A stretch of 64,000 bases of DNA. Source: Gnetum montanum. Taxonomy: Eukaryota; Streptophyta; Gnetopsida; Gnetales; Gnetaceae. The stretch covers positions 1,006 to 65,005 of the forward strand of contig MNCI01035078.1 in the NCBI GenBank assembly GCA_015680685.1, read 5' to 3'. Shown here piece after piece: positions 1 through 11,402 of the stretch. Position 1 is the first letter of the stretch, and every line of letters starts with the position of its first letter. The translations under genes were made by a program, and so were the position numbers. Under the pieces are notes generated by a model. It was given only the letters and a program-made list of their open reading frames with translations, did not search any database and was not told where the DNA came from.

Positions 1-2
1 GT

Positions 3-1195
3 GTCCTTGACAAAGATCAACTATGTGTTCTCTAGGATGCTCATGAAGGGCCTTGCAGAGGCCACTATGTAGGAAGATGCACGGCCATAAAAATCCTAAT
101 GGTGGGATACTATTAGCATATAATTTTTAAGGATGCCCATCAGTTTGTTCGATCTTGTGAACGTTGTCAATGAGATGGGGGGATGAGCACTCACATAGAA
201 GGTTCTCAATAGTGGATTCAACTAATTGAACTTTTGACATATGGGGCATTGACTTCATGGGTACCATCACATCCATGTCTAATGGAAAGATGTATATTAT
301 TGTAGTAGTTGACTACTACACAAAATGAGTAGAAGTAGCAACTGTTACTGATTGTACATCATTGATTGTTGCTAGGTTTATACAACAAAATATTGTAAAT
401 GGATTTGGGGTGTCATGTGCACTAATTTCTAACAATGGAACTCATTTCATAGGTGCCACTTTTAGAAAATTAATATAATGCTTGGGGGTTGAGCATAAAT
501 TAATAACACTTTATCACCCCTAAGCCAATGATCAAGGAAAGGTAACTAACTAGTAGATCACAAAGATCTTAACAACAACCATAAGCAAATATAGGAGAGA
601 TTGGAGCACAAAACTCAATGATGTCCTCTAGGCCTATCACTCAACATGGAAACTTCCTATTGACTACTCTCCCTACAAGTTAGTGTATAGGAAAATTCCA
701 ACACTCCTGATCTAGTTTGAGCTTCGTACACTCTCAACAACCAGTGATTTGAATCTTGACCTAAGTTTAGCACAGAAAGAAAGATTGATGAACCTAAATG
801 TGCTAGATGAAAATCAATTAATGGCCTTATCTTTGAATGTAGTGCACAAGGCATTCAATAAGCAACGTCATAACCTTAGAATAAGGAAAGTAAAATTTTG
901 ACCAAGAGATAAGGTTCTCTACTGGAACCCCACACATGAAACCCATAAAGCAAAATTTTAAACATTATGGGAGGGACCTTATTTAATTGATCAAAGCTTT
1001 TCCTTGGGAGCCATGATGGTTTACAAGTGTAAAAGCCCAAATGAAAAGTAGTTGGCTAACATACAACAAGTAAAACCTTTTCTCGAACTAAGACAAGCTA
1101 ATGTAACTATCATTTTGATGGATAGACAATCACATTCCACTTTTTGGATTTTGTCTTTCCAACTCAGTCATGGGGGAGATGGCAATCCATGCTAA
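3..1195 (+). pseudogene. pol: ATH-0 integrase (3' end of Athila-like pol)
   Basis: This is the C-terminal part of a Ty3/gypsy polyprotein that enters from the left edge, read in the frame starting at base 3. The integrase zinc-binding motif is visible: His codons at 42 and 63, Cys codons at 156 and 165. The first catalytic Asp is at 251-253 (GID). The second is Asn (AAC, 431-433), and the third catalytic position lies in a run of stops near 545-560. The C-terminal part matches the equivalent stretches in ATH-1 and ATH-2 (GKVLYW-like and GPY motifs) and ends at TAA 1193-1195. In-frame TAG codons at 33 and 114 and later show it is dead. The fold is known to insert element cDNA into chromosomes. 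Assignment to Athila rests on gag style and the primer site of related copies here. Confidence 0.85.
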
Positions 1196-1916
1196 CAATC
1201 CATATGTCCTCTTAATTTTCTACTTTTTGTTTTTCATGTTTTTTATTTTTACAAATTATTTATTTTATAAATTTTTGATTTTCAAATTTTTCTAATTTTA
1301 CACCATCATTAGTACCTTTGAACTTTTCTTGATTATTTTACACTTTCTTGTATATTTTATTTATTATTTATTTTTGTTTGAGTATGAATTTTCATCATTT
1401 TTTGCTAATAAAAGTGCTTTATTGCCATAGGATACAGTATCATTGTTACTGTTTACTAATGATTGTTTGTACTTAATGTTGTGATTGTCGATGTTTGGTT
1501 TCTATTTTTGAATTCTGATGTTTGATGACTATGACATGGTTTATTTTTCATAGAATAGGAAATGAGTTCACATTATTTGCTCATCCAATAAACTCTATGA
1601 TTTTCCTTGTTCTAAGAATTTGAGGTTTCTTTTCATTAAAGAAACTTTTAATCAATAGGTGACCTTGGTAGTTCTATAATTAGGAAGGATTAAAAGGTTT
1701 GTAAAGGGTGTGACTTCAAGGGGACTCAATACTCTTTGTGTTCTTCTACTTGCTTGAGTGCTTGAGTTTTTTTCATAGACTTCTCACTGTTCCATTTCAT
1801 CCACTAATAAGGAGTCAAATAAAGTCTTTGCATGGTGTGGTTCCCATCCAAAAATTTAAAAAAAAATGATGGAAATTCAAAGCACACCTCTTAGACACAA
1901 TAAATGAATAAGTCTT
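1196..1916 (+). other. ATH-0 post-pol spacer, left part
   Basis: T-rich non-coding sequence between pol and ORFX of ATH-0. It matches the reverse complement of the ATH-1 spacer near 3850-3920 and the ATH-4 spacer near 61400-61480, sharing the words GCATGGTGTGGTT and CAAAGCACA. It stops abruptly at 1916 where the truncated ATH-1 LTR begins, and the same spacer resumes at 11403. No ORF is supported. Confidence 0.75.
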
Positions 1917-2516
1917 TGCACCTACGTAGAACAAGGATGAGTTATGCAGTCATTGTCTTCCTAAGCTTACTTGTAAGGCACAATTGTATGGTCAAATAAA
2001 CTCGAGGTATATGATTTTTTTATGTTTTTTATATTTTCTATCTTGGTCTCCTAAGTGTGTGAAATGAAAANAGTGGTTGTGCTGAGTGTGCTAATTCATT
2101 GATAATTAATAATTATATAGAAATAACATTGATTAACTAATGAGAGCATCAAATAATAGTAAATAAAATTAAATGCAATAGTTAAACTATTATGAATGTT
2201 ACAAGGTTTATCACAAAGTTCGTCTTTATTTTTAGACATAAGGTATGCTCAGGTACACAATGCTCAAATAAAGATCCGTTCACTCTATGACTCCTATTGT
2301 GAGCACTTAGAAATAATTTTAACTCTGGAAGAGAAAAACTGCAAGAGTTTGGCTAAGGAACTGAAAAATACTATTCAAAACCAAATGACCATGTCCCTTA
2401 TTTATAGACAATGAGACAGGCTTCGACATCACATGTCTAATGTTGCTTGGCCAATCCGATATCGTGTATTCAATATCGAGGGCTCAATATCGGGTTGCTT
2501 ATTTGGTGACTCATCA
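1917..2516 (-). repeat. ATH-1 3' LTR (truncated)
   Basis: It aligns along its length with 10643-11402. It ends in CTCATCA (2516), directly followed by the C-rich complement of the polypurine tract TACCCCCATG. About 160 bp present in the partner LTR (10797-10956) are missing at the position of the single N (2071). The conserved block around 2240-2285 (GTGCTCAGG / AATAAAGATCC words) and the TATTTATAG promoter complement near 2399-2407 are present. Confidence 0.88.
2071..2071. other. Single ambiguous base (N)
   Basis: The only non-ACGT base in the window. It falls exactly where the left ATH-1 LTR lacks about 160 bp present in the right LTR, so it may mark an assembly join rather than a simple miscall. 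Confidence 0.95.
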
Positions 2517-4449
2517 TACCCCCATGATGGAATGAAAACTCATCCTCGAGTTCCTTACAAAATATTGGAAAGGTATGGGATTATTGATTGAACGACAACT
2601 AACGGTGACATGGAATGACAAACTCAAAGTGCCTAGTGAATGGATTGACAAATGTATTACAACATTGGTATTCATACCCATTGTGGTGAACACTATACAT
2701 AAATGACATGTAGACCCTCATTTGATAGCTTGAAGAGAGAGAGAGAAAAGAAAATGAGGCGCATTGCTGCCAATGTCAAAAATGTGCACACTGTTGCTCA
2801 TCCATGGCTACATGACTAAGCTTGTTTGTTGCGTAAATGCTCTTGCTCTAGTCCATCCTGAGTGCTCCCTCCTATCCCAGTCCATGGTTCATGTGATCAC
2901 CATCTTCACACACAACATAATTAGAAATTAGCAAGGATAGATAAGATATAATGTAGTTGATACCTTACCTCGATATGAAGCACATTGGCTAGGTTGTGGG
3001 TATGGTAGATATTGGGTTAGAGGTTTGTAACTTATAACTACCCAAGGTGTAGGGGTGAGATAGGTAATGGAATGGAAAAATTTGTGATAGGCCCCCATGA
3101 TTAAGAGTGAGCCTCTGGTAGCATTAGGATGGAAAAAAAAAAAAAAAAAGAAGATAAGAGAAATAACAATGGTGAATTCAATAAAAATGCATAGAAGGGA
3201 AGAGAAAAACAAAAATGAATGTTATGGATGGGGTGAAATGAGAAATAGTTGATTATGAGATATGTTTAAGGGAAAGAAGTTAACAATTACACCAAAAAGA
3301 AATGCTAGTGGATCCTCCCCAAAGTAGGCTCATGCCCTTTATGCCTTGACAAACCCATAAACCAAAGAGTCCATAGGCTCTAGGAATGTCATATGGAAAT
3401 AATAGTTAAGAAGTCAGCCAGAAGAATTTACTAAAGAATAACTATGCAACAACCAAGATATAGACTAATCATAAAATTGGCAATAAGGTAGAATATGGGA
3501 AGTAGTATGTAAAGAGAAGAGAGAATGAAATGGAATCTCAAAATGAAGGTTGTGTAAAGTCCCTTGTGTATTATGTGGTTCAGGTGACTTAATAAAATTT
3601 AGTCCAAATCCAAATTAAAACTAACCATATCCAGTGACCTTGCATGAACACACTTGACTAACCCATCCTCTTAAAGCAACAAGAATGCTTCCATAGAGCA
3701 ATCGCCATCCCAAAAATAGAAGAATAGAGAAGCAGGAAGTGAAAAAGTACCTTAGAGGGAACCTTTAGGGATGGGTAACATGTCTTTCTAGTGCCATGAC
3801 CAGTGATTGTAGCCCATGTTCCTTTATTATGTCTAAGGAGTGTGCTTTGAATTCCCACTAGTTTTTTTTGAATTTTTGCATTTTTTGGATTTTTGGATGG
3901 AAACCACACCATGTAAAGACTTATTTGATCAGGTTAACTTGCTAGTGGTGTTTGGCAGTGGAATGGCAAAAAACCTATGAAAAACATTCAAGTACGTAAG
4001 AGAATAGCCAGCACAAATGCGTCGAATCCCCTTGAAGTCACATCCTTTTTAATCCATTTGAATCTTTCCTTGGTTTGAAGAATACCAAGCCAAAAATTCA
4101 TTAATAGGTTTGATTAAAAAAAGGGATAGTACCAAAATAAAGGGAGACCATAGAGTTGAATGAATGATATGGACTCATTGCCCATTTTATCAAAAGGAAT
4201 CATATCTTAGCATCAACATTAAAAGTCAAAGGTAAAATCCAAACATTAGCAATCAACATCATTATAGTACAACCCACCATCATGAGCACTTATTATGTGA
4301 TGAGTGAGAATAAATCAAACAAAATGTAATAGAGAAAGAAATAGTAAAAATGTTAATGATGGTGTAAAAAAAAACAAGTAAAAATGAAAAATGTGTAAAA
4401 CCAAAATGTGTAAAAAAAAAAAAGATAAAAGAAACTAAGGGCTTAGAAT
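2517..4449 (-). other. ATH-1 post-pol spacer
   Basis: Non-coding stretch between integrase and 3' LTR. On the minus strand it holds a T-rich run, a GGGGAGGA(T/C)CCACT block shared with ATH-0 (near 11650) and ATH-2 (near 31080), a 17-base homopolymer (A on the plus strand, 3133-3149), a GA microsatellite near 2732-2745 and a relic intron (2904-2968). The ORFX seen at this place in ATH-0, ATH-3 and ATH-4 is absent. Short open frames here (for example 2928-3212) look like chance. Confidence 0.7.
2904..2968 (-). other. Relic ORFX leader intron in ATH-1
   Basis: Minus-strand donor CGAG|GTAAGG (GT at 2968-2967), a branch-like TTGCTAAT, and an acceptor GTGTGTGAAG that directly abuts an ATG at 2903-2901. 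The layout is the same as the 310-nt intron of ATH-0, but only 65 nt long. The frame after the ATG stops within a few codons. Splice use is inferred. Confidence 0.5.
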
Positions 4450-5690
4450 AATTAGCATTGGTGGCTATCTCCCCCATAACTGAGTTGGAAGGAGGAGATC
4501 CAAAATAATGAGTAGAGCTGTCCATCAATAGAGGTAGTGTTAGTACTAGTCATTTTGGATGCATGGAAAGGTTTAGTTTGCTGGATGTTGACCAATAATT
4601 TCTTATCTGGGCTTCTAGGTTTATAGATCATCATGGCCCTTGAAGAAAAAGTTTCATGAATGATATAAGGTCCTTCCCATAGCATTTGAAATTTAGTTTG
4701 TTGTGGCACATGTGCAAGATTCCAATAAAGAACCTTATCTCCTAGTTGGTATTTGACTTTTCTAATTCTTAGGTCATGATGTTGTTTGTTGAAGGCCTTG
4801 TGCAGTTCATTGGATGACAGGGTGGCTAATCGGTTTTCATCTAGCAAGTTAGGATTCTTTAATTGTTCTTTCTGTGCTAGACTGAGGTCAAGGTTAAGGT
4901 CACATGCTATAGATAGTGTACAGAGCTCAGCTTGGATAGGAAGTGTTGAAAGTTTACCATACACTAACTCATAGGGAGAATAATCTATAGGGAGTTTCCA
5001 TGTGGAGCGGTAGGCCCAAAGAGCATCGTTTAGTTTGGTGCTCTAGTCTTGCCTATATTTGCTAATAGTTCATGTCAATTTTTTTGTGATTTTCCTATTG
5101 GTAACTTCAACTTGACCATTCACTTGAGGATGATATGGTGTAGTTAGTTTATGCTCAACTCCTAAGCGTTGCATTAACTTCCAAAAAGTCGCACCTATAA
5201 AATGTGTACCATTATCAGAAATAAGTGCACGAGGCATGCCAAACCCATTTACGATTTGTTGTTGAACAAATCATGCAGTGGTAGATGATGTACAGTCAGT
5301 AACGATGGCTGCTTCTAACCATTTTGTAAAATAATCAACAGCAACAACAATGTATGCTTTTCCATTGGACATCGGTGTAATAGGCCCCATAAAATTAATA
5401 CCCCATATGTCGAAGGGTTCCAAGGGTTGAATCCATTATTATGGACCCTCCATTCTAACAGTCATTCCCCCATAAGATTGGAAGCGCTCATAAGATTGGA
5501 AAAAATGATGGACGTCCGAAAATAATGTAGGCTAATAATATCTTGCAAACAAGATTTTAATGGCTGTTCGTCTGCTAGTGTAATGACCCCCACAAGGGCT
5601 GTCATGAGTGTCTTGGAGAACTCGCAATTGAGCTACGTTGGGGACACACCATTGGACCAAGTCATCAGAACACACCTTGTAAAGGTGTTT
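4450..5690 (-). pseudogene. pol: ATH-1 integrase
   Basis: Minus-strand integrase. The zinc-binding region reads near 5610-5470 with its two His in place but the Cys pair damaged (one Cys now Tyr). The catalytic core follows: first Asp mutated to Asn (GINF), second Asp intact within ISDNGTHF, and the Glu changed to Lys (VTNRK). The C-terminal part (4964-4452) is an open 170-residue stretch ending in TGC TAA, colinear with ATH-0. The DDE triad is broken at two of three positions, so it is inactive. Known role of the family: cDNA insertion. Confidence 0.88.
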
Positions 5691-5726
5691 GTTGATTTCC
5701 ATGAAATGTTTGACTCAATGGAGAAA

Positions 5727-7140
5727 CTATTGTTTTTTTCTAACATCTAGCCTTGATGGTGTTTCTTGTGTAAGAAGATAAGTAAGAATGCTACTATACC
5801 AATTTGTATTTGTGGGTGATTGATTATTTATTGCACCTACAAAGAGGAGTTCATTAGGGAAGCGATCAGAAATTGGGTATTCGTCCTCTTTGTTGTTCCA
5901 TCGCAACTGAGATAAATGATCAGCAACAACATTCTCGATGCCTTTATGATCTACCATTGTGAGATTGTACTCTTGCAAGATCATAAGCCATCGTATGATG
6001 CAAGGGCTCACTGTTGGCTTATTCATAAGGAATCGAATCGCACTATGATCTATATGTACAAATATCTTATAGCCTAATACATAGTGCCTAAATTTCTCTA
6101 GTGCAAACACCACAACCATTAACTCTTTTTCTGTTGTGGTATAGTTGAGTTGTGCACTTGCAATGCTTTGACTTGCACAGTGAATGTAATAGGGACATTT
6201 TTAGGCATCTAACTATGTAAGTATGACTCCTAAAGAAAAATTGGTTGCGTTAGTCATTATATGGAATAGTCTAGACCAGTCAGGAGCTTCTAGAACGGGT
6301 GTTTCTATGAGTTTCTGCTTTAAGGTTTGAAAAGCTAACTCACATTCCTTAGTCCATTCAAAGGGTACGTTCTTTTTCATTAATTCTACTAAAGGTTTTG
6401 CAATCTTTGAAAAGTTCTTGATGAAACATCTATAATAGCTATTATGTCCAAGGAATGATCGAACATCTTTTATAGGGTTAGGTTGACGAGTGATTCCTTG
6501 GATGACTTTAACTTTTTTAGGATCTACCTCTATCCCTATTTGTGAAATTTTCTGCCCTAATACAATGCCCTCTTGGACCATTAAGTGGCTTTTCTGCCAA
6601 TTGAGGCTTAGGTTGGTTTCAACACATCATTTCAACACTTGCTCTAATCAGTCCAATGCTTGTTCAAAGTCCGTTTCGTAGGTGAAGAAATCGTCCATAA
6701 AAACCTCCACACCATTTCCTATTTGCTACTAAAATATACTAAGAACCAAACGTTGAAATGTTGTTGGAGCATTACACAAGCCAAACGACATCTGCCTATA
6801 TGCAAATGTCCTCCAAGGACTCATGAATGTAGTTTTGGCTTAGTCTTCTAGTGCTATTTGTATTTGATTGTACCCACTGTAACCATCCAAAAAACTATAA
6901 CAAAAATGCCCTGCAATGGTATCTAAGACTTGGTCAACGAATGGCAATGGGAAATGATCTTTAAATGTTGCCATGTTTAATAGCCTAAAGTCTATACACA
7001 CCCTCTATTTACCATCTTTTTTAGGCATAAATGCATACTCCGTACTAGTGGGCAACAGTTTTATTTCAAGGGGCTCTTGCAAAAACTCATCAGGTATTTC
7101 CAACTTCCCTTGGTTGATATCTTCAGTGTCCATACTTGGA
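5727..7140 (-). pseudogene. pol: ATH-1 reverse transcriptase and RNase H
   Basis: Minus-strand RT and RNase H. RT palm signature FMDDF is intact (Asp pair at 6691-6696), followed by the connection segment (EGIVLG, GIEVD and RSFLGH words) and RNase H (TTEKEL, HIDHSAI, VADHLSQL words). The N-terminal fingers are shortened: the sequence jumps from a segment equivalent to ATH-2 35250 to one equivalent to ATH-2 34850, so about 330 bp are missing at around 7030-7070. TAG and TAA stops interrupt the frame at several places. Together these domains copy element RNA into DNA in Ty3/gypsy elements. Confidence 0.9.
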
Positions 7141-7355
7141 AGTTAGGGATGGACTTGCTCTAATGCATCTATGCTATCGATATAGGCACATGTCAAACTC
7201 TCAGTTGATTCCATGCATAAAGTTGAATTACTTTCTAGGTTAGCTGTCAGCAACTGAATGCCTTCCTATGTTGTGGCTGCTGCATACAAGCATCTTTGTA
7301 TGTTAGATGCTTGTGCACATTGGTTGCATGCAGGTAATGTTGAGCATTGTACAAA

Positions 7356-7985
7356 CTAGGACTTCTGCACACAGTTGCACCCTATGTCATTGTATGCGAT
7401 ACATGGAACTTTCTTCTTCTCAATCTTCCCAAACACATTTTCTTTTGATATCTCTAGGGAAAGATCACGTATTCCTAGGTGCGCATCAATCATACTTAGC
7501 CATGCTCTTCCCGTTATGATTGGGAATTCCCTCTTACAATTGTTGACTTGGATTACTAGGAAATTAGTTGGATATGACCACCCACAAATAGTGGTGAAAA
7601 TGACCTCCACTAGTCCTAATGGAATAGTCATAGACTGGTCGGCCAACTCTAAATGAATGTTACTCTTCTTTAGCAGAGGTAGGTTCCAGGCTTTATACAT
7701 TTCCTGGGAGATCAAATTAACACCAGAACATGAATTCAAAAGAGCTTTACAAGGCTCATTTCTAGCAATTTGCAAATAAATAAGAGGACTTCCAAGATCA
7801 GAGAATTTCCTAGGAAGATGGCCAACTTTAATCCAATCAGTGATGGCATGAGTTAACATGAAAGTGTGTGTTGAGTGTGATTTTTGGTTTGAAGGAAGCT
7901 TCGAAGATCGAGATGATGATGATACATTTGGATAATTAGCTGCTAGTGGTTGTAAGGACTTGGTTGGATTGTTGGTTCTAAACAA
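7356..7985 (-). pseudogene. pol: ATH-1 aspartic protease
   Basis: An open 209-residue minus-strand stretch. The N-terminal half is a Ser/Pro-rich linker. The retroviral-type protease core has LIYLQIA, then LLNSCSG where the family's catalytic Asp-Ser-Gly should be (Asp to Asn and Gly to Cys), then the flap and an IITGRAWL segment. ATH-2 (near 35900) also carries Asn in place of the catalytic Asp. The enzyme would process the Gag-Pol polyprotein; this copy is inactive. It follows gag in the same reading direction. Confidence 0.85.
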
Positions 7986-8008
7986 AGGTCTCCTCTTTGA
8001 TTAGTTGT

Positions 8009-10418
8009 TCAAACCAATAGTAGGTTGAAGATTAATAGCCCTTGTAGTGTTATGTTGTTGCGGCTGGGCAGGAAGGTTGCCCTGCGTAGTTGGAGTAGGT
8101 GGTAATGGAGATAAGGGTGGAAGAGATGTAGATAGATGAGAAGGGTAGTGTGTATGTGGAGCATCACCCCTAGAAGAAGAAGAAGAAGTTCTATAGTACT
8201 CAGGGATCTGGTAGTGAGGTTGAAGAGTGTCATGACTAGTAGAGTCATGTGGAGAGATCGACTACTGAACGTAATACCCATATGGATCAGGTTGACGATA
8301 AGGGTATTGTTGACATAGTAGTGGCATTCCCCATGATTATGGGTGTTGCCACTATTGATATTGTTCATTTGGTTGTGGTGGAGCTCTACTCCAAGAAAAT
8401 GTCAAGGGTTGGTAGAATTGCCTTGGGTTACCTTAAGGATAAGTTAACCTTCTGGGTGTTTTTCATCTATTTAATTGTGGGTTTAGTGCATACACCCCAT
8501 ACTCTTGCAGATGTAACACTACTGGGTAACATCCCTTCGGATGGTCATATTGGAAAATCTCACATCTGCCATCATTGTCTATGTCCAAATCCACAATCTC
8601 TTCAATGATGGTAGCCTTGCCCTTACCTTTGTTACATGCATACTCAACTTCTTTCTTTTTCCTTCTTTTTCCTTCTTTTTCCTTTCTTGGTCACTACTTT
8701 GTTCTCTAGACTCCTCTACTATTTTTAGGATAGTTTGAAATTTGTTGTCTAGGGAGTTTGACATTTGATCCACCTTTGCTAATACTTCTGATGCAAATTT
8801 TTGAATGGGCAAAGTCTTTCTATTCACCATCTCTTCAAGTGGTGACTCTTCTTCAACTTTACAAAATCTAATTTCCTTCTTTTAGAGGGAAGGATCTCTA
8901 TTATATTCCTCTGCACTTTCTCTTTTTATCAACTCATCTTCCTCCTTGGCAACTCACTCTAACAATGTTTGTATTTGATGGGCTCTAAGCTCAGATAGCC
9001 TTCCTTGGGCATAAGTCCCAAGGGTTCTTTGCGTTTCATTCCTAAGACCATCTACGAGATGACGTAGTTGTTCCTTTTGTGAGTAAACCATGGCCAAGGC
9101 AATGATGTAATAATGAATAATATCGGCCAATGGTAGCATTCAAGGGTTCATGTCCTCCTTATTTCCATCCTTGGATTTGCTTATGTAGGTTTGACACTCA
9201 AGAGTACGTTTGATACTTATCGTTGAATAACTTCAACATGGTACTCCATCAACGAATGGATTCTAGTTCTAAGGACCGGTACCAACTTTCTACTTCCTTG
9301 ATTAGTATCTTTGGAAATAACTTTAGCTATTACCACTTGTTTTCTATATTTTACAAGGCACATGCATCATGGAATGCTTGTAAATGATTTTGAGGATCAA
9401 CATTGTATCCCCCTTCAAATTGTGGGATGTTATTCATGCTTAGTCTTTTGATCCTATTGTCTTTTTGGTGCCTTGTTGGAATCCTAATAGCCTCTACTAT
9501 ATTTAACATAATTCAGGTGGAAAGTAGGGGTTCATCATGATCATGTTGCCTATGGTGTCTATGATGCCTATGCTGTTCCCTACTCTTCCTTCTTTTGTGA
9601 TGTGTCTCTTTGGAATGCCCTTGCCCCCTTTCTCTATTGTTTTGTCAATGATTTCTATTTCACCTACCATTTTCCTCATGGTCTCACCCTTTGAGATTGC
9701 ATTCAGATCCTGAAGGAGAGGAGATAGAAGATGATGAAGGTGAAGAGGAAGGAGGATTGACACCATGTCAGCGCCTGCCACCTTCTCTTCGGTGGTCACA
9801 ACCTTGGTCACAGTTACGATTGTAATGTTCATCATTATCATGTGTTTGTGTTCCTTTTCTAGACCCCTTATGTCCGTTGGTACCAAAACCTGGGCTATGA
9901 ATAGTTGAGTGAAGGTTTTGATACCCAACTCCTTGATTGAAGTTAAAGAGAGGAACATCGTTTTGTGGAAAACCTCCTGAGACAAGTTCACCACCATTTT
10001 TTTTACTTAGGACATATGGAACATCTTGAGACCACTTCCCCTTCATAGATTTGTAATGTCTCTCTTGTTGTAGATGCCTTTGGCGTTGCACCTCCGTGGG
10101 TCGATAATTTCTCGAATGTTGTTCATGCATAGCATATTCTAACTGTAAGTGTTGCATACTAATTCGTGTGAGAGCATGAAGAAGCTTGCTTGGGATTGAG
10201 CGATTGGGAGGTAACACTATGTTACCTTCTAAATTATGCCATCGTAGCTATTCATCCTAGTGGAGGATAAAGGTAAAGTTTGGTACATACTCATCAAGAT
10301 AAGTGTATACCATGTAAAACTATTGGGGTACTAGTGGATTATCTTATGGACCTCGCCTCTAATTATTCATGGTATCAAACCTAGTCGGTGAAGCACTCTC
10401 TTAATAAGAAGGAGACAT
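8009..10418 (-). pseudogene. gag: ATH-1 gag
   Basis: The start is placed at ATG 10418-10416 because the aligned position begins MSSSH or MASSH in ATH-2 and ATH-4. The N-terminal part contains LDEYVPNFTFILH and LEGNIVLPP, both shared with ATH-2. A Ser/Arg/Lys-rich low-complexity stretch follows (about 9990-9500). The capsid-like Retrotrans_gag segment (about 9450-8900) includes YAQGRLSELRAHQ. After a Glu/Lys-rich stretch comes a motif of form C-x6-H-x3-C (HPKGC, near 8560), then a Pro/Gln-rich tail with FSWSRAPPQP, reminiscent of Athila gag. Frameshifts and stops are frequent. Confidence 0.82.
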
Positions 10419-10536
10419 GATTGATTACTCAGTGTGTAGTGCTATTTTCCAGTGATTGTAGGATAGTTAACCTTAAGGGTTCATTCCAACGATGGAAGGA
10501 TTTCCTAAGTTCTAATCAGCACACAAACAACAAAAT

Positions 10537-10553
10537 CCTCGGCATCGGCAACA
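10537..10553 (-). other. ATH-1 primer binding site (tRNA-Asp type)
   Basis: Plus-strand CCTCGGCATCGGCAACA matches the 3' end of plant tRNA-Asp (CCCCGGCAACGGCGCCA) at 14 of 17 positions by eye. It lies one base from the LTR edge, as expected for a minus-strand element. Confidence 0.8.
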
Positions 10554-10554
10554 A

Positions 10555-11402
10555 TGATGAGTGGCAAGGTACCCCTACGTCCAACCATACGAATATGAGC
10601 ATTCACGTGTGATCCCATCAAACTCCCAGGATTAAGTGCTTATGCACCTACACAGAACAAGGATGAGTTATGTAATCGTTTTCTTCCCAATCTTACTTGT
10701 AAGGCACAATTATATGGTTAAGTAAACTAGAGGTATATGTTTTTTTTATGTTTTTTATATTTTCTATCTTGGTCTCCTAAATGTGTGAAATGAAAAGATT
10801 TAGTTAACTAATGGATTTTTGTAACTCTAATGTTGATTGAATCCTAACACTAACATCCATTCCCACTCTTTGGACACATCTTGAACCAGTGTAACACTAC
10901 TGGGATTACCAAATGCTAGTTGTTACTAGGTTACCAAGTGTTCCACATATGGTCAAAGTGGTCATGCTGAGTGTGCTAATTCATTGATAATTAATAATTC
11001 TATAGAAATAACATTGATTAACTAATGAGAGCATTACATAATAGTAAATAACATTACATGCAATAGTTAAGCTATTCTGAATGTTGCAAGGTTTATCACA
11101 AAGTTCATCTTTATTTCTGGACACAAGGTGTGCTCAGGTACATAATTCTCGAATAAAGATCCATTCACTCTATGACTCTTACTATGGGCACTCAAAAATA
11201 ATTCTAACTCTGGAAGAGAAAAACTACAAGAGTTTGGTTAAGGGACTAAAAAAATACTACTCAAAACCAAGCGCCCTTATCCCTTATTTATAGACAATGA
11301 GACAGGCTCCAAGATCATGTGTCTGATGTCGCTTGGCTGATCCGATATCATGTATCCAATATTGGGTGTTCGATATTGGGTCACTTATTTGGTGACTCAT
11401 TA
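10555..11402 (-). repeat. ATH-1 5' LTR
   Basis: It starts TGATGAG on the plus strand and ends GTGACTCATTA, a mutated form of TCATCA. On the minus strand: U3 with repeats of a CGATATTG-like word (11340-11386), a TATAAATA box (complement at 11283-11291), and the conserved downstream block near 11127-11164. It is the full-length partner of 1917-2516. Confidence 0.9.

Larger units (their letters stand above)
1917..11402 (-). mobile_element. ATH-1, near-complete Athila-like Ty3/gypsy element
   Basis: A complete order of parts reads on the minus strand: 5' LTR (11402-10555), primer site, gag, protease, RT, RNase H, integrase, spacer, 3' LTR (2516-1917). It interrupts the ATH-0 spacer. The left LTR has lost about 88 bp of its outer end relative to the right LTR, and roughly 300 bp of ATH-0 spacer is also missing there, so the target duplication is gone. 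It carries no ORFX. Internal damage includes a deletion in the N-terminal part of RT and many stops. Family identity comes from the tRNA-Asp-type primer site and the gag and RT sequence style. Confidence 0.88.

Noticed and set aside
2196-2414. 72-codon ORF in the left ATH-1 LTR, with a near-copy at 11081-11293
   Set aside because: Its repetition is explained by the LTR pair. It reads the LTR on the strand opposite to the element, and the two copies do not share the same C-terminal frame.
2928-3212. 94-codon minus-strand ORF in the ATH-1 spacer
   Set aside because: It contains a run of Phe from the A17 homopolymer and has no counterpart in the ATH-2 spacer.
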